In this document: positions 22,345 to 33,962 of the stretch, one piece after another
How the letters are laid out: the number at the start of each line of letters is the position of its first letter
Numbering within the stretch: position 1 is the stretch's first letter
Assembly: GCF_021134715.1 (NCBI RefSeq)
Contig: NC_060024.1
Location: 2,976,001 to 3,040,000, forward strand
Direction: 5' to 3'
Length of the DNA stretch: 64,000 nucleotides
Origin: Daphnia pulex
Taxonomy: Eukaryota > Arthropoda > Branchiopoda > Diplostraca > Daphniidae
Notes under the pieces: generated by a model
Seen by the model: only the letters and a program-made list of their open reading frames with translations
Told to the model about the DNA's origin: nothing
Database searches by the model: none
Translations under genes and position numbers: made by a program

Positions 22345-23790
22345 TTTTGTGCTTAGTATTATGCAATCGGAAAAGCGAGTATACGAAGAGTTAAAATGTT
22401 GGTATATTAGAAAATGAAAAAATTTACAATGATTACAACAATGCCAAGTCAAAATGTGATTTAGGTAAACAATTCTGTCGTGATACGGCACAGCTCTCGA
22501 AGATTTTATGATATCAATGATTGCATTTGAAAAATATTACACATACGACTATTCAGTTAAAATCAAATGTTAAATAAATTTCCATTTCTCCAACAGATGC
22601 AATCAACGTAGATATAAAATCACTGGTATGCCTGAGCTAATGCGCTCATCTTCTCCTGTCCTTAACTTTCTCTCTGAAACAGACATGTGCACATCCAAAT
22701 TTAGGTGAGGACGATACATATCATGTCTAACGTCTAATCATTAGCCTAACAGTCAAAATAAAATTTCTCGTTAGGGAATTACAAATATGGTAAATTATTT
22801 CAGTGCTTACCATGCCTGATGACTACTCATCGTATGGTATTGATATCAGTGAGTGACTCACAGAAATGGTTTAGTACACTACCATCAAAATCAAGCAAAC
22901 CCATTTTATGGTCATTTTGCTGGGCGTCACAACAAAATTGTTAAGGCAAACAAAATATGTAAGAAAACTCAAAATAACAAATGATATTGCGTTGATTTAC
23001 CCTTCATGAAGCATTTAGCTATGCGAAACAATTACAATGACAATCATGAATAAGGTAATCCATAGTATAGTCTTTTGCCTAAGAATCGATACAGGAATGT
23101 TGAAATTATGCGTTACTTTAATAATTACAAATTGCAAGCTAACCATGTCAACATGATGACTACGTTCGGTAACTGGTGAATCAGACAACAAAAACAAAAC
23201 AAACAGACAATCGAATTGATGTTGTGGTTGTCCTAAGTCACAAAAAGCTAATGACTAAATCCGCATAAAATAAAATAAAATATAGTATTACCAAATGAAT
23301 CGAAACTTACCTATCCGCTGAGATAAATTACTGTAAGTTTACACAAAAAGTTTGAAGAAAATCGATGCAGTAGTTTAGATTTCTATAAATTTATTCTGAT
23401 TCTGAATAAAGGTTCTGGAAGCCTGGCCCAGAACAGCGTACACTCTCCCACAACCCCCCCCCCCCACACACACACACCCGCATTTACTTTAATACCTTCT
23501 GTTGGTACAAGTACTACCCTCAGGGATAAATTTGTATTTTACTATTTGCGTTTTTAGAACAAATATCTTTTTCCCCTATTTTGAATTTGTTATTTTTTAA
23601 TTTTTATTCATCGGGTGGCATCATCGAGCGCTAGATGGCGTCATCGTATCCTCCCTCTCCTGATTGGATCTGATCGGCACGTGATCAGAAAGGATTCTAA
23701 TATGATCTTCCAAGAAAATTTGGCCACGCCTCTCCCCTTCATGGAGGACCATACAAGTTTACTGGCCTTAACCATTTAGTAGGCCATGGC

Positions 23791-24902
23791 TGGTCGCAGA
23801 CTATCTCGTCGATCCTTAGCGACGATTCGCACAGTCACTTTTTCTACTGAGGAAAGTCGATTCTTATCGACTAGTCTATGAGAGTCGATTAGTCCATTTG
23901 AGTGTGCCTTTTTGATAGCTAGTTTGTAATTATTATTGTATTAAATCGTTTGAATCCAGGGTTTAAATTTAAAAACGTTTGCAAAATACTTTTTTTCTTA
24001 ATTTTTTTGTGTATCGTTGTGTGGCACAACTTGTTATTCTCAACGCTACATAAGTAATTGATCACCCCGCCCCCTCCCCGCAGTTAAATACACATGCGTG
24101 TGTTAATATTACGCTTATTCTGACTTCAAATTTCGATTCAGCGAAAAAAGTTGACTAAGAGATGTAATTTTAATTAATTTTCGTGTTTCAGCCGCATAGT
24201 AGCGTGCGTGAAAATAAAAATGTGTTCGCAGGTGAATACACATGCGTATGTTCATATTACGCTTATTCTGACTTCGAATTTCGATTCATCGTAAAAAGTT
24301 GAATTAGAACACACTCCAACACTAATTCAATTTTTTACGCTGAATTGTAATATCAGGTCAGAATAAGCCTAATATGAACATACGCATTGTATTTGACTGC
24401 GGGGAGGGGGGGCGGGGCGAGCTATATCGATTGAATTTCGTTGAATTTGGAATGCAGAGAGTATACTGGATAGGAAGAAGAAGAAGAAGAGTTTGGTCTT
24501 GGATCACGTCCCCCAGCCTATATGGCTTTATATTTAAATATAAGAAAGAAGAGAGTTGGTGGTGGTGACTCGGTGGTGGTGCAAAAGAAGAGAGGGGGGG
24601 GCTGTGCTGGCAGCAACGGCATATAGGCCTATAACTATAACTGCATATTTACACACATATATATGGATACTCTGGTGTAAAGAATTTGGCGACTTCCTTT
24701 GACTTCGTCTTCTTCTTTCAACACTAGTCTATAAGCATAAACCCTAGATTCAAACGATTTTTTAATAAAACTAGCTATAAAAAAGGCACACTCTAATGGA
24801 CAAGTCGACTCTTATAAACTAGTCGATAAGAGTCGACTTTCCTCAGTAGAAAAAGTGACTGCGCGATTCGTCGCTAAGGATCGACGAGATAGTGCGCGAC
24901 CA
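23791..24902. mobile_element. Foldback DNA element, 1.1 kb, mostly palindromic
   Basis: The ends are inverted copies starting TGGTCGC(A/G)(G/C)ACTATCTCGTCG; similarity is above 90 percent over the first 135 bp and continues, weaker, to about 23960 and 24735. Further in, a GC-rich pair (CCCCGCCCCCTCCCC near 24064, and its complement near 24402) and ACACATGCGT(G/A)TGTT blocks at 24088, 24237 and, inverted, near 24350-24390 extend the pairing, so nearly the whole element is an imperfect palindrome. No coding capacity: a plus frame at 24374-24568 is repeat-derived. A (GAA)n run lies at 24475-24490. No target duplication is visible. The right end abuts a copia LTR. Confidence 0.8.
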
Positions 24903-25038
24903 TGTTGAGAAAGAGCTAGGTAGAGTTCTAGCAGACGAAGTGAGAAAAAACATTTGGTGGCGGGAAGGAAGTCGGTTTCGGCAAACTCAAATCTGGTTTG
25001 CCACGCGCATCTGGGTTGTAGAGGGAAAAAACACAACA
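24903..25038 (-). repeat. 3' LTR of the copia relic
   Basis: On the minus strand it runs from TGTTGTG (25038) to CTCAACA (24903), 136 bp, with the TG...CA ends and short inverted termini expected of copia LTRs. It lies about 90 bp beyond the last RNase H codons. The next five bases, TGGTC, would be the target duplication and are also the start of the foldback element. Confidence 0.6.
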
Positions 25039-25125
25039 CGTCACTCAAGACAAGTGTGCCACAAAAAACATAAACACGAAAGAGGAATGAAACACAACAC
25101 GTCCCTAAAGTCAAGAGTTCTATTC

Positions 25126-27120
25126 TAGTAACTCAAAAATATTTAATCTTTCACGCAATTTTTCGAGTCTTGGAGCAACCAACGCGTTGGTGAATATATC
25201 CGACAGTTGATTTTCGCTTTTGATGTTCATCTTTGGTCCTTGCACCTCCCGTACAAAGAAGAAACGCACGTCGTATGCTTCGTTCGCTGATAAAACACAG
25301 GAACGTGAATGAGGTCGATGGCACCCTGATTGTCACATATAGGTGGAATGGCTGAGATGCGAGCCCCTAGTTAAGCGTGAAAACTCTTGTGCCATATGGT
25401 CTCTTTCGTTCCTTCCGCCGCAGAGATGAATACCGATTTCTTGTTTGAGAGAGCGACGCATGACTGGCGGCGGCAGAACCAGAGACCGGACAAATGTGTA
25501 GTATTTATAATGCTCTGGATATTGATCGTGTGTTTCCCAGGTCTCCAGCGTATTCCGCGTCGCAGTAGCCGTACAATTCGTCGTCGTCACCTCCAAAAAG
25601 GAGGCCGAAGTTTACGGTTTTACGAAGATACTGCAAGATGCGCTTAAGAGCTTTCCAGTTCCAGTCTTTTTGAAGAAGGAATGTATTTTCGAAAAGTGTT
25701 TTGAGTGATGCAGCGCCCAACGAAGAATCCTCTTTTGCTTCGTGCTTTGATGAAACTAGTGGGTCTCTTGTGCATTTTCTTGAACCATAGATTTGGATTT
25801 TTGTTAAATCAGGTTTCTTGCCATTTCAGTAGTTTTTAAAAGGAGAGAGCTCACCATTTCTGGAAAGAAATTTTTTTCGAATGGAGGTAGCGTATGAGAC
25901 GGCTTCTGCCCAAAGAGATTGGGTAGTCTACTGGTAATTAACATACATCGGACGATGTCCAGCAGGGTCCTATTGGTAGGTTCGGCTGTGTCATTCTGTT
26001 CAGTCGTATACGGGGCACTCGTCTAGTGAGGAATCCCCTTTTACTTGAACCAAGCTTCTTCTCGTTTTTACTTATTCTCCTTGATCATTATCTGTCCTGA
26101 GTAAGCATTTAGTTTCCTGTTTCGTTGAGAAGCGTTGCATGGTAGAGTCGGATTACTGAGGGTACTTCCAATTTTCTTTGTATGAAGTATACTGTTAGAT
26201 AATCACTAAAATCGTCTTTAAAAGTGACGTACTTGGTTGCTCCTCCCAGACTTATTGTGGACGCCATGGGGTACCAGACATCGGAGTGAGTGAGTTTGCC
26301 TATCCTGTCAGCTCTGTGATGGCCTACTTTTAGCGAGACTCTGTGCAATTTTCCTGTCTCGCAGCCAGAACACAGTATTCTTGGGATTTAACAGTCACCA
26401 TCGATGTTAACACCAATGGCCAGATCTTGTTGCAGCATCTTCTGGAGCGCGTGATAACCAAGGTGGCCGAGGCACTTATGCCATGTGATGCGCGATGCTC
26501 GGATATCGGCGCCAAGTGCGGTATAGAGGGAGAGTTCAACGCGTGTTCAAGTATCTTTTCGAGTTGTACGAATATTGGGTTTAAGATCAAGATGGTAAAG
26601 GATGTCATCATTTCTTTCTACAGTGAGAACTATATCTTCTTTTCTCATGAACGATACCTTATATGAGAGATTAAAGTGAGTATATAAATTTACATAATAA
26701 GTGTATTTATGCATTGTCATAGCACCTTTTTTTTCTCAAAGTGAGCTACTAATCCGTTGGCTGTTGTAGCCCCAATGAAAAAAAAGATTCGCGCCAAGTC
26801 CAGTTATGTCGAGTACCTCCATCTGTGTATTTGAGTTAAATTGAGCTAGTTTTTATTTGATTTACCACAATTGTGACGTTAATACTGTCTGTCCCCCTAC
26901 GTCCAGCTTACTGTTTCCAATTCTTGAATAACAAAAAAGGACTTAGTAAAGTTATCGATTTTGTTGTAACAAAAATGTTTTTTACCAGACACAGACCAGC
27001 TGCCAATTTCAATTGGTGTGAAATCTGTAAAGAAGCTTCTCTGATCGAACATGTGCTAGGTAGCACCTGAATCAGCACAGAAGGCAAATGTGCTTCTGGG
27101 ATAAGGTTTTGATAAAGAGG
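25126..27120 (-). pseudogene. pol: Copia pol relic (protease, integrase, RNase H; RT largely deleted)
   Basis: Reading the minus strand: a protease active-site DSGAT (about 27074-27060) followed at once by a stop; the GAG-pre-integrase with the H...C-C region at about 26530-26350; an integrase core with VSLKVGHHRADRIGKLTHSD and KYVTFKDDFSDYLTVYF (26348-26180); the integrase Glu motif TAEPTNRTLLDIVRC (about 26000-25940); then an abrupt jump to the RT/RNase H connection (WNWKALKRILQYLRK) and RNase H residues GYCDAEYAGD (25720-25505); finally NALVAPRLEKLRE near 25180. Frames shift several times. About 700-800 bp of RT-coding sequence is missing near 25740-25800. Clearly dead. Confidence 0.75.
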
Positions 27121-27121
27121 G

Positions 27122-27266
27122 TGTATTGACTCCGCAGACGCCAAGTCAAGCAGATGACGCACAGGGGAGCAGGAGAGTCAGTCTTGGCTAGCTAGCCTAT
27201 TCGTCACGTTGTGCTCTCGCCCGCTTCCGATCGATCTAAGGTAATACACTGTTTATCCCCACAACA
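27122..27266 (+). repeat. 5' LTR of the gypsy element
   Basis: TGTATTGACT...CCCCACAACA, 145 bp, TG...CA ends. About 90 percent identical to 31811-31955. An internal perfect GGCTAGCTAGCC palindrome is kept in both copies. Confidence 0.88.
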
Positions 27267-27780
27267 TCAGTCTAAACATGGCGCAGTTGGTGCTTACCTA
27301 TTTCTCTCGACTTTGAGTTGTTTCTAACCGTGTTTCTTATTGTCCTAGTGGTTATTTTCGTGTTTTCGCTGGCAAATCTTTGCCTCACGTGGCGCCGCAC
27401 ACTTCGGCCGCTAGGTGCGCAACATCCAGGTCCAAGCTCACCGGTTAATATTGAACAGTTTACTTTATTTTACAATCGAGTTGACGAGCAACGTTTGGTT
27501 CCCTTCACAGGGTGTTGAAATTCCCGCAGTTTTCTCTCCCGTTGTCCACCATCGTCAAATCGGTTCTCACGCGCGACAACAGTGACGCTATTCCCGCCAT
27601 TTGTAGCTTTCCGGTAGTTACCCCACGACGCCGCAAGGGGCACCAAAAGGTACACACCACAAAATTTCTTTTGCCTTTAATTTGATTCCATGAGCCTTCA
27701 CGCCAATCCAGCACCGCCCATAGCTCGAGTGACTTATTATTGTGGCATTTTAACAGTCCCAGGCAACGAGACTACCGACT

Positions 27781-28440
27781 ATGACCAACGCAATAGCAGC
27801 AGCAGCCGCAGCAGCTCCTCCAGCACCACCAGTCGATCCACCAAGGGCGTTTAAACCATACGGCTCACCACCGCCGTTCGCGACATCAGCCGCAAATTCG
27901 ACTTTGGGCTAAACTGCTGTGCCCGTTGCGAACCAACTCGCATCTTGCTCAAACTGATTTCCGGCGTAGCAGACAACACAGTCCGCATCAAGCTAATAGA
28001 ACTAGGTGACGCACTTACTCTCGATCAGGCGCTCACCATCCTCCGATCGGCCGAAATATCTTGTCCGCAGGCTGCGTCACTTCAACGAAGCGACTACGAT
28101 TTCAATGCTATCCACCGCTCGGCCTACATATCTAGCAGGTCACCTACCCGTGACGACAAACAAACACGCTTTTCCCGGACGAGAAGTCTCACGGCCGAAC
28201 GTCAGCGCCATGCCGCTTTTGTGGCGGGCTTCTACGACACAGCACAACTCAGTGCCCGGTGTTCGGAAAAATCTGCGACAACTGCGGAAAAGACAATCAC
28301 TTTGCGTCTGTGTGTGAGAGCGAACCAAAAAATGTGGGCAGCATCCACGTTCAACGGGCAACGTGGCAGCGGTCACCGATGAGGAGTCAGTGGCCATCAG
28401 CATCGAGGCCCACCCAAATGGCCCAACATTGACCATCTGA
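27781..28440 (+). pseudogene. gag: Gypsy Gag, frameshifted
   Basis: Begins ATG at 27781 with an Ala/Pro-rich leader (MTNAIAAAAAAAPPAPP). From 27945 the frame reads ISGVADNTVRIKLIELGDALTLDQALTIL, the conserved C-terminal capsid helix of gypsy Gags. A zinc knuckle (C-x2-C type, ...CDNCGKDNHFASVC) is visible at about 28250-28315, but in a different frame, so at least two frameshifts separate the parts. Confidence 0.7.
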
Positions 28441-30186
28441 GGGCTACCAGACACCGGCTCCCAATTAGATGCAATCCCACACTCGCTCTACCGCATTTTT
28501 CCCAGATATTCCCCTTCACCCAAGGGTTGCAGCTCGCACAGCCACAGGAAACGTTATCACTTGTGTCGGGTCACTCGCCGCAACACTCGATTGGTTAGCA
28601 GATGACGGGTTTTCCCGCCCTGTCGCCATCACCCTATACGTGATGGAAGACCTACAACAAATAGTACTCTGCTCCGAGACTCAGAGAAAACTAGGCATAC
28701 TTCACACCAAATACCCACACGCCTGCATCAACCACATCACATCTAAGCCCACGTTCCAGCCGTCTGAGAAGCATAAAAAAGCGTACCTGGCGTCGCTCAT
28801 GGCATAAGTCCCACGCGTGTTTGACGGAGTATGTCTTGTGATGGCTGGACCTCCTTGCCATTTTGTTTTGAAAGAAGGAGCAGTCCCAGTGAAAATTCGT
28901 GTCTCCCGTCCAATATCGGAAACACTCCGAGTCCCTTTTCGCGACGAACTGGCGGCCCAAGTTAAACAAGGAATAATCCGGAAAGTATGGCCGGAAGAAA
29001 ATACGCCCTGGATACACAGGGTAGTTGCCGTCCAAAAAAGCATGGCGGCATTCGCTTCTTCCCTGACTATCGCCCGATCAACAAATTTCGTATTGGCTCG
29101 AAGTTCGACAACCTGACGCCTTCAATCGGTGCGATCCATCACCCAAGGAATGAATTTTTTACTAGGCACCAATGCGCGCTCGACGCGGAATCCATGGCGC
29201 TCACCACGTTCCACGCGGGAGAGTCTCCATCAGTATACGCGCCTTCCTCTGTGAATATGCCACGCCGGCGATGATTACGGTCGCCGATTTCCAGACATTT
29301 TTGGACATATCCCCAACACCGCCCGCTGCATGGAAGACCTAGTGATCTACTCGCGCACCTATGAAGAACACGTCAACCTGCTACGCATCCTTTTTAAAAC
29401 GGCCAACGACAACAATATGTCATTCAACGAGAAAAGACGGTTTGCGCCAAACCAGCAGCTATTTTCACCGGCTATGAAATTTCAGCAGACGGATTCTGGC
29501 CCAACCCGGAACTTACAAGAGCCATCCGAGAACTCCCCTGGCCGTTCAACATCACAGACTTTCTTTCGTTCTACGGCCTCTCCCAACAAGTGGGGAATTT
29601 CAGCGACAAGATCGCCGCAGCTTTGGACCTTTTATCTCCACTTTTAAAGAAAAATGTCGTCTAAGAGTTGTATGACGATCATAAAGAAGCATTCCGCGCC
29701 GCCCGCAGTAAACTAGCCATCGTTCCAGATCTCGCCTTTTACGACCCGGGCCATCCAACATCTTTAGCAGTCGACGAATCACTGTTAAACGGCCTTGGGT
29801 TTTTCTTAAAGCAACAAAACGAGTCCGGAACGTGGCACGTCGTGCGAGCTGGCTCCAGATTCCTCCGACCGCCTGAAACAAGATATGCCATGAAAAAACT
29901 GGAATGTCTGGCCGCATCTTGGGGAATGAAACAAAGCCGTCAATTCATAGAAGGACTCCCCAATTTCCACTTGGTTACAGCTCACTGCCCACTGTTGCCT
30001 ATCTTAAACGATTACGCTTTAGACAAGCTCGACAACCCGCGGCTCCTTCGTCTGCGTCTTCAGATGGCGCGATACAATTTTACCGCTCGGTGGGTGCCGG
30101 GAAACCGCAATATCGAAGCCGACGCCCTCTCGCGAACACCAATTTATCCATGCACACCCGCGGACAAGCTCGGGGAGGGACCTTAA
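28441..30186 (+). pseudogene. pol: Gypsy protease, reverse transcriptase and RNase H, broken
   Basis: The protease DTGSQLDAIP lies at 28450-28480, followed by a 100-residue protease/linker. RT blocks appear in several frames: VKQGIIRKVWPEENTPWIHRVVAVQK (28960-29035), FFPDYRPINKF (29055-29090) and DLVIYSRTYEEHVNLL (29337-29380), which is the region just after the catalytic YxDD; the catalytic box itself is degraded (an ME-DLV reading precedes). RNase H follows at 29668-30186, with TSLAVDESLLNGLGFFL, RYAMKKLECLAASWG, FHLVTAHCPLLPIL and a C-terminal NIEADALSR. Only the last 170 codons are an uninterrupted frame. Confidence 0.78.
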
Positions 30187-31605
30187 ACATTCTTGGACAG
30201 GATCACCATGGTTGGGGTCATTGCCGAATCCCCCGCCACAAACTTCGACATTACGCTTCAAAAAGTAAAACTAGCAGCCGCAGCAGATCCAGTATTAGTG
30301 GCGCTGCGCACCACCATACGGGAAGGTTTCCCAAACGAAAATAGCAATCTGTCTCTCGCCCTTCCCCGTGCTGGGACGCCCGCCACCAACTCGCGCTAGA
30401 CGACACCAACGATTTGCTCGTTTATGGCACGCGCATCATCCTTCCACGATCCATGGTTAAAGGAACGATCCAGAAACTTGTCGGCATGCACCAGGGCGCC
30501 TCAAAGATGCGCCAACGAGCCAGGCTATCGCTTTAGTGGCCCCATATTGACGTCGATATTGCCAACGCCGCAGCTTCATGCGACGAATGTGTCAGCCAAC
30601 TTCCTTTATTGCCGATGGAACTGCTGCAAAACCACGAACCAGCAACTCGGCCGTTCGAATTTCTTCATGCGGACCTCGGCGAGGTGGACGGCCGCCTTTT
30701 TTTGGTCAAAGTCGACCAGTTCATTGGTTGGCCAGCAGTCACCATGTTCTCAGACAAAAACACAACCGCCCGACGTCTTATCAACGCTTTCCTTGCATTC
30801 TTTATGGGCACCGGGGAAGCCCCAGTAAAGACACCGACAACAGCCCATTTGGAGCAGCCGAACTCCAATCTTTCATACGAGACTGGGGCGTGGCGTTCTG
30901 TTCTTCCTCCGCTATTTTCACCAATCCAAAGGCAGGGCGGAAGCGGCTATCAAATCCATGAAAAAGCTTGTCATCTGCTCCAGAACCGAGGGCCAATCGG
31001 ATCCAGACAAGCTAACAAAGGCCATTTTAATGTTTCGGAACGCCCAGAGTTATAACGGGGCCTCCCCAGCCCAGTTAGTGTTCAATAGGCCCATCCGAGA
31101 CAGCTTTTCCGCCCACCAACGATCCTTTGCCCCCAAGTGGCAGAGAGCGACCGAAGTTCTGGAACAACGGATGCATCGCGCATTGGCGCTAACAACATCC
31201 CGATATATCGCTTCATATCATCATTTAGCTGCATTCCTGCTTGTCGCTCATGTGCTCGTGCAGCATCACGTGACAAAGCAATAGGACACCCCCGCCGTCG
31301 TCGTAGAGGTAGACGACAACAGAGACTACATCGAAAAAACGGCATCAGGACGCGTATACCGCCATAACCGCCGCCTACTCCGCCAACACGTGGTGGTCAT
31401 GCCGGGAACCGCGGTACCGTCGAATGTCCCAGCCCAAATCGCCCAGGCTCCAGCCCTGAATCCGGACATCGAGGCGCGTCAGAGACGGCAACGTCGTCAC
31501 AGGAACTACGGCCCAGCGACTCGACGTTAAGCCAGAACGCACAACGCCCCGCTTCACTACCCGGTCTAGCGCCGGAACATGCGAGTCAAGGCACGGTTTT
31601 TTCAA
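30187..31605 (+). pseudogene. Gypsy integrase, broken
   Basis: 30609-30830 reads PFEFLHADLGEVDGRLFLVKVDQF...GWPAV, the first Asp of the integrase DDE core. After a frameshift, 30940-31090 gives the post-Glu part (KLVICSRTEGQSDPDKLTKAILMFRN, GASPAQLVFNRPIRDS), and a Pro/Arg-rich tail reaches about 31600. The HHCC region near 30440-30600 is scattered over frames. Confidence 0.7.
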
Positions 31606-31810
31606 TCTCCCCCGCTATATGTCCCCCTTCGGCTCAACAAACCAGAATTCTCATTCTTCTCTTTTATTTATTCATGCCTCCGCCTCAAATCTTGTAAGGC
31701 TACCAAGTATCGTATGTATCCAAATGCTATTTGTCCCTCAACACCATTCTCACCCTCTTCCTACGTCAATTAAAGCCCGGAAACAAAAACAAACACGGAA
31801 AGAAAGGGCA

Positions 31811-31955
31811 TGTATTGACTCAGCAGACGGCGAGTCAAGCAGACGACGCACAGGGGAGCAGGGGAGTCATTGTTGGCTAGCTAGCCTTTTGGTCACGTTG
31901 TGCTCTAGTCCCCTTCCGATCGATATAGGGTAATACACTGTTTATCCCCACAACA
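31811..31955 (+). repeat. 3' LTR of the gypsy element
   Basis: 145 bp, TG...CA, preceded by a purine-rich tract (GGAAAGAAAGGGCA, 31797-31810) that fits a polypurine tract for plus-strand priming. Confidence 0.88.
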
Positions 31956-33962
31956 TCGGCCCAAAGAGAGAGTCCAGTCGATGTTTTGTCTCCACTTCCG
32001 CTGCTGCCTGTATAAATGGTTAAAAAAGATAAATGTTTACCTTGGACTGGAAAAGGACTGGTAAAGTACGGGCAATAAGTACGGGCAAGGCATCCGCTTT
32101 GACGGCTAGAGATACATTTTTTCTCTTTTTCCTGAGCAGGAGAAAAAAACGATCTACAAATCCTACAAACTTGACATTTTCGTAGAATTTACCTCCACGT
32201 CTCTACACCCTCGTTTATAAATTAAGTACACCCACTTTCCCCCCATATTATGCGTCACCCGCAACTCACCAATTTACCAAAACTACATATGAATGACTAC
32301 AAATTACTATTAAAAGCCTTGAAAAACATCAATGGGTCCTTGGCTTCCCCTAAAAGCGGAGGCTCTGAAAAAGAAATTTATTCCGTGACACAATAACTAG
32401 TTTACTCGAAGATGCTCGCCGACGTCCAAAGGAGGTTGGGAAAAAAGATAAGCAAAAATATCCTCTGTACTTAAACCTATTTTGCTGATCGGCTTCATTC
32501 GGTAGTAAAAGGTGAGATGATGACCAAGGCAGTAAAAAATCAAGTTAAAAGAAAAAAAGATCAGGCTGAGATCCAACCAAAAAAGTTAAATTGCCTTCTC
32601 TGCAAAGAAAATCATCTTCTCACCCAATTCCCAGCTTAATATCTGTAGAAAGATAGTAAGAGAGAGCGCAATTCAACAAGAGTTCGAGTTGTTTCATTAA
32701 ATTCCACAGCAAAGAGCACGAAAAAGAACAAATACGAGTAAGGAAAAATGTGAAATCAAAGACTGCGAATTTCACCTTAATTAATGCATGGTGCCAACGC
32801 ATTTTTTCTAATAATCAATACTCAAGGAAAAAAATCAACTTCAAACGGAGAAACAACCACTTCCCAAAAAAGAAGAAATGGAATTAGTAGTCACACGGCC
32901 ACTTCATAGATGGGGCTCTAATAACTACTTTATTGCAATTAGTGCCCGTGACGGTCAAACATATGGGAAATAAATTGGACACTTTCGCTCCCTTGGACCC
33001 AGAAAGCGAAACTTTACTCATACTTCAAGATCTATCCGCTAATTTAAAAATAGATGAGCCTACTGAAATTGCTCAACTCAGAACATTTCATGGCTTCGAT
33101 CCCGAAATCAAAACCACAGGAGTCAACTTCAACCTTTTTTCTCGAGATCGGAGGCGTGCCTTTACCGTAAAAATGAGTACTCTAACCCGAACTTGGAAGT
33201 AATGAGTAAAAAAAATCAATTGGTCTGCTCTAAAACACCAATGGAAACATTTAAACTACATGGACCTTCCTTTCATCGACTCCACTAAGGTAAACATACT
33301 TCTCGGACGTGACGTCAAGCGAGTTCACGATGTGTTGGATGTCCGAATGCATTCGAAAGGAATTTTAGCTCCTTACGGAATTCTTACCCATTTAGGTTGG
33401 TGTCTAACGGGTCCAGTGCCGACCTCAATGCTGCAACCAAATGACAAGTCACCCTAAAAAATCCTTCGTGTTCCTAAACATTCTGTATATAAAAAACTAG
33501 AAGATGCCGTCACACAGTTCTGTCTAACGGAATCCTTCGGCGTCAATTCTCCTGCACAACCGGCGACGAGCAACTATATCAAGAAGGATCTCAGCACCTT
33601 AAACAAAAAAATGGCCACACTGGCAAGCGGTAACAGGTGGCGATAATGCTGTGAAATGAAACCTTAAGTTACACCTAACAATAGAGAATCAGGGCTTTGG
33701 CATCTTCATTCGCTGAAACGATGTTTTGAAAAATATCAGGCCTTCGCGAAACGTTACGCTCGATTCGTCTCCAATTCCAAACGGACAAGAATGGATCCCG
33801 CCGCATCACGGTGTTCAAAGCCCGTGAAACCTGGCAAAGTTCGCGTGGTATTTAATCCTTCCGCACAACATTGCTGACCGTCCCTGATCCACCAACTGTT
33901 CAAAAGCCCGGATCTTTTAACTAGCCTGGCGAGAGTCATATTGCGTTTTTGGATGCTGTCGG

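Larger units (their letters stand above)
20718..23789. mobile_element. 3.1-kb interval bounded by long (about 160 bp) inverted repeats
   Basis: Left arm 20718-20873 and right arm 23623-23789 are imperfect reverse complements, sharing blocks such as CCATGGCCTACTAAATGG, TCTGATCACGTGC, CCAATCAGGAGAGGGAGGAT and CATCTAGCGCTCGAT. The interior has exon-like segments, a perfect hairpin, and no recognisable transposase. It could be a non-autonomous long-TIR transposon or a host segment bracketed by inverted insertions of one repeat. The right arm ends two bases before a separate foldback element. Confidence 0.6.
24903..27121 (-). mobile_element. Degenerate copia-type (Ty1) LTR retrotransposon relic
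   Basis: Minus-strand order: protease, GAG-pre-integrase zinc region, integrase core, a deletion removing most of the reverse transcriptase, RNase H, then a 3' LTR. The gag side ends where a Ty3/gypsy element begins at 27122. No 5' LTR was found in the window. Confidence 0.75.
27122..31955 (+). mobile_element. Degenerate Ty3/gypsy LTR retrotransposon
   Basis: Two 145-bp direct LTRs bracket gag, protease, RT, RNase H and integrase in that order, the diagnostic Ty3/gypsy layout. The LTRs differ at about 14 of 145 positions, so it is an old insertion. The bases flanking the LTRs (AGAGG and TCGGC) do not match, so the target duplication is lost or the outer edge was rearranged. It sits against the copia relic on its left. 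Confidence 0.85.

Noticed and set aside
22309-22360. Hairpin plus T-run as a transcription terminator
   Set aside because: The window is eukaryotic; intrinsic bacterial-type terminators do not apply.
27117-31960. Target-site duplication for the gypsy element
   Set aside because: The flanking pentamers AGAGG and TCGGC differ; no duplication can be claimed.
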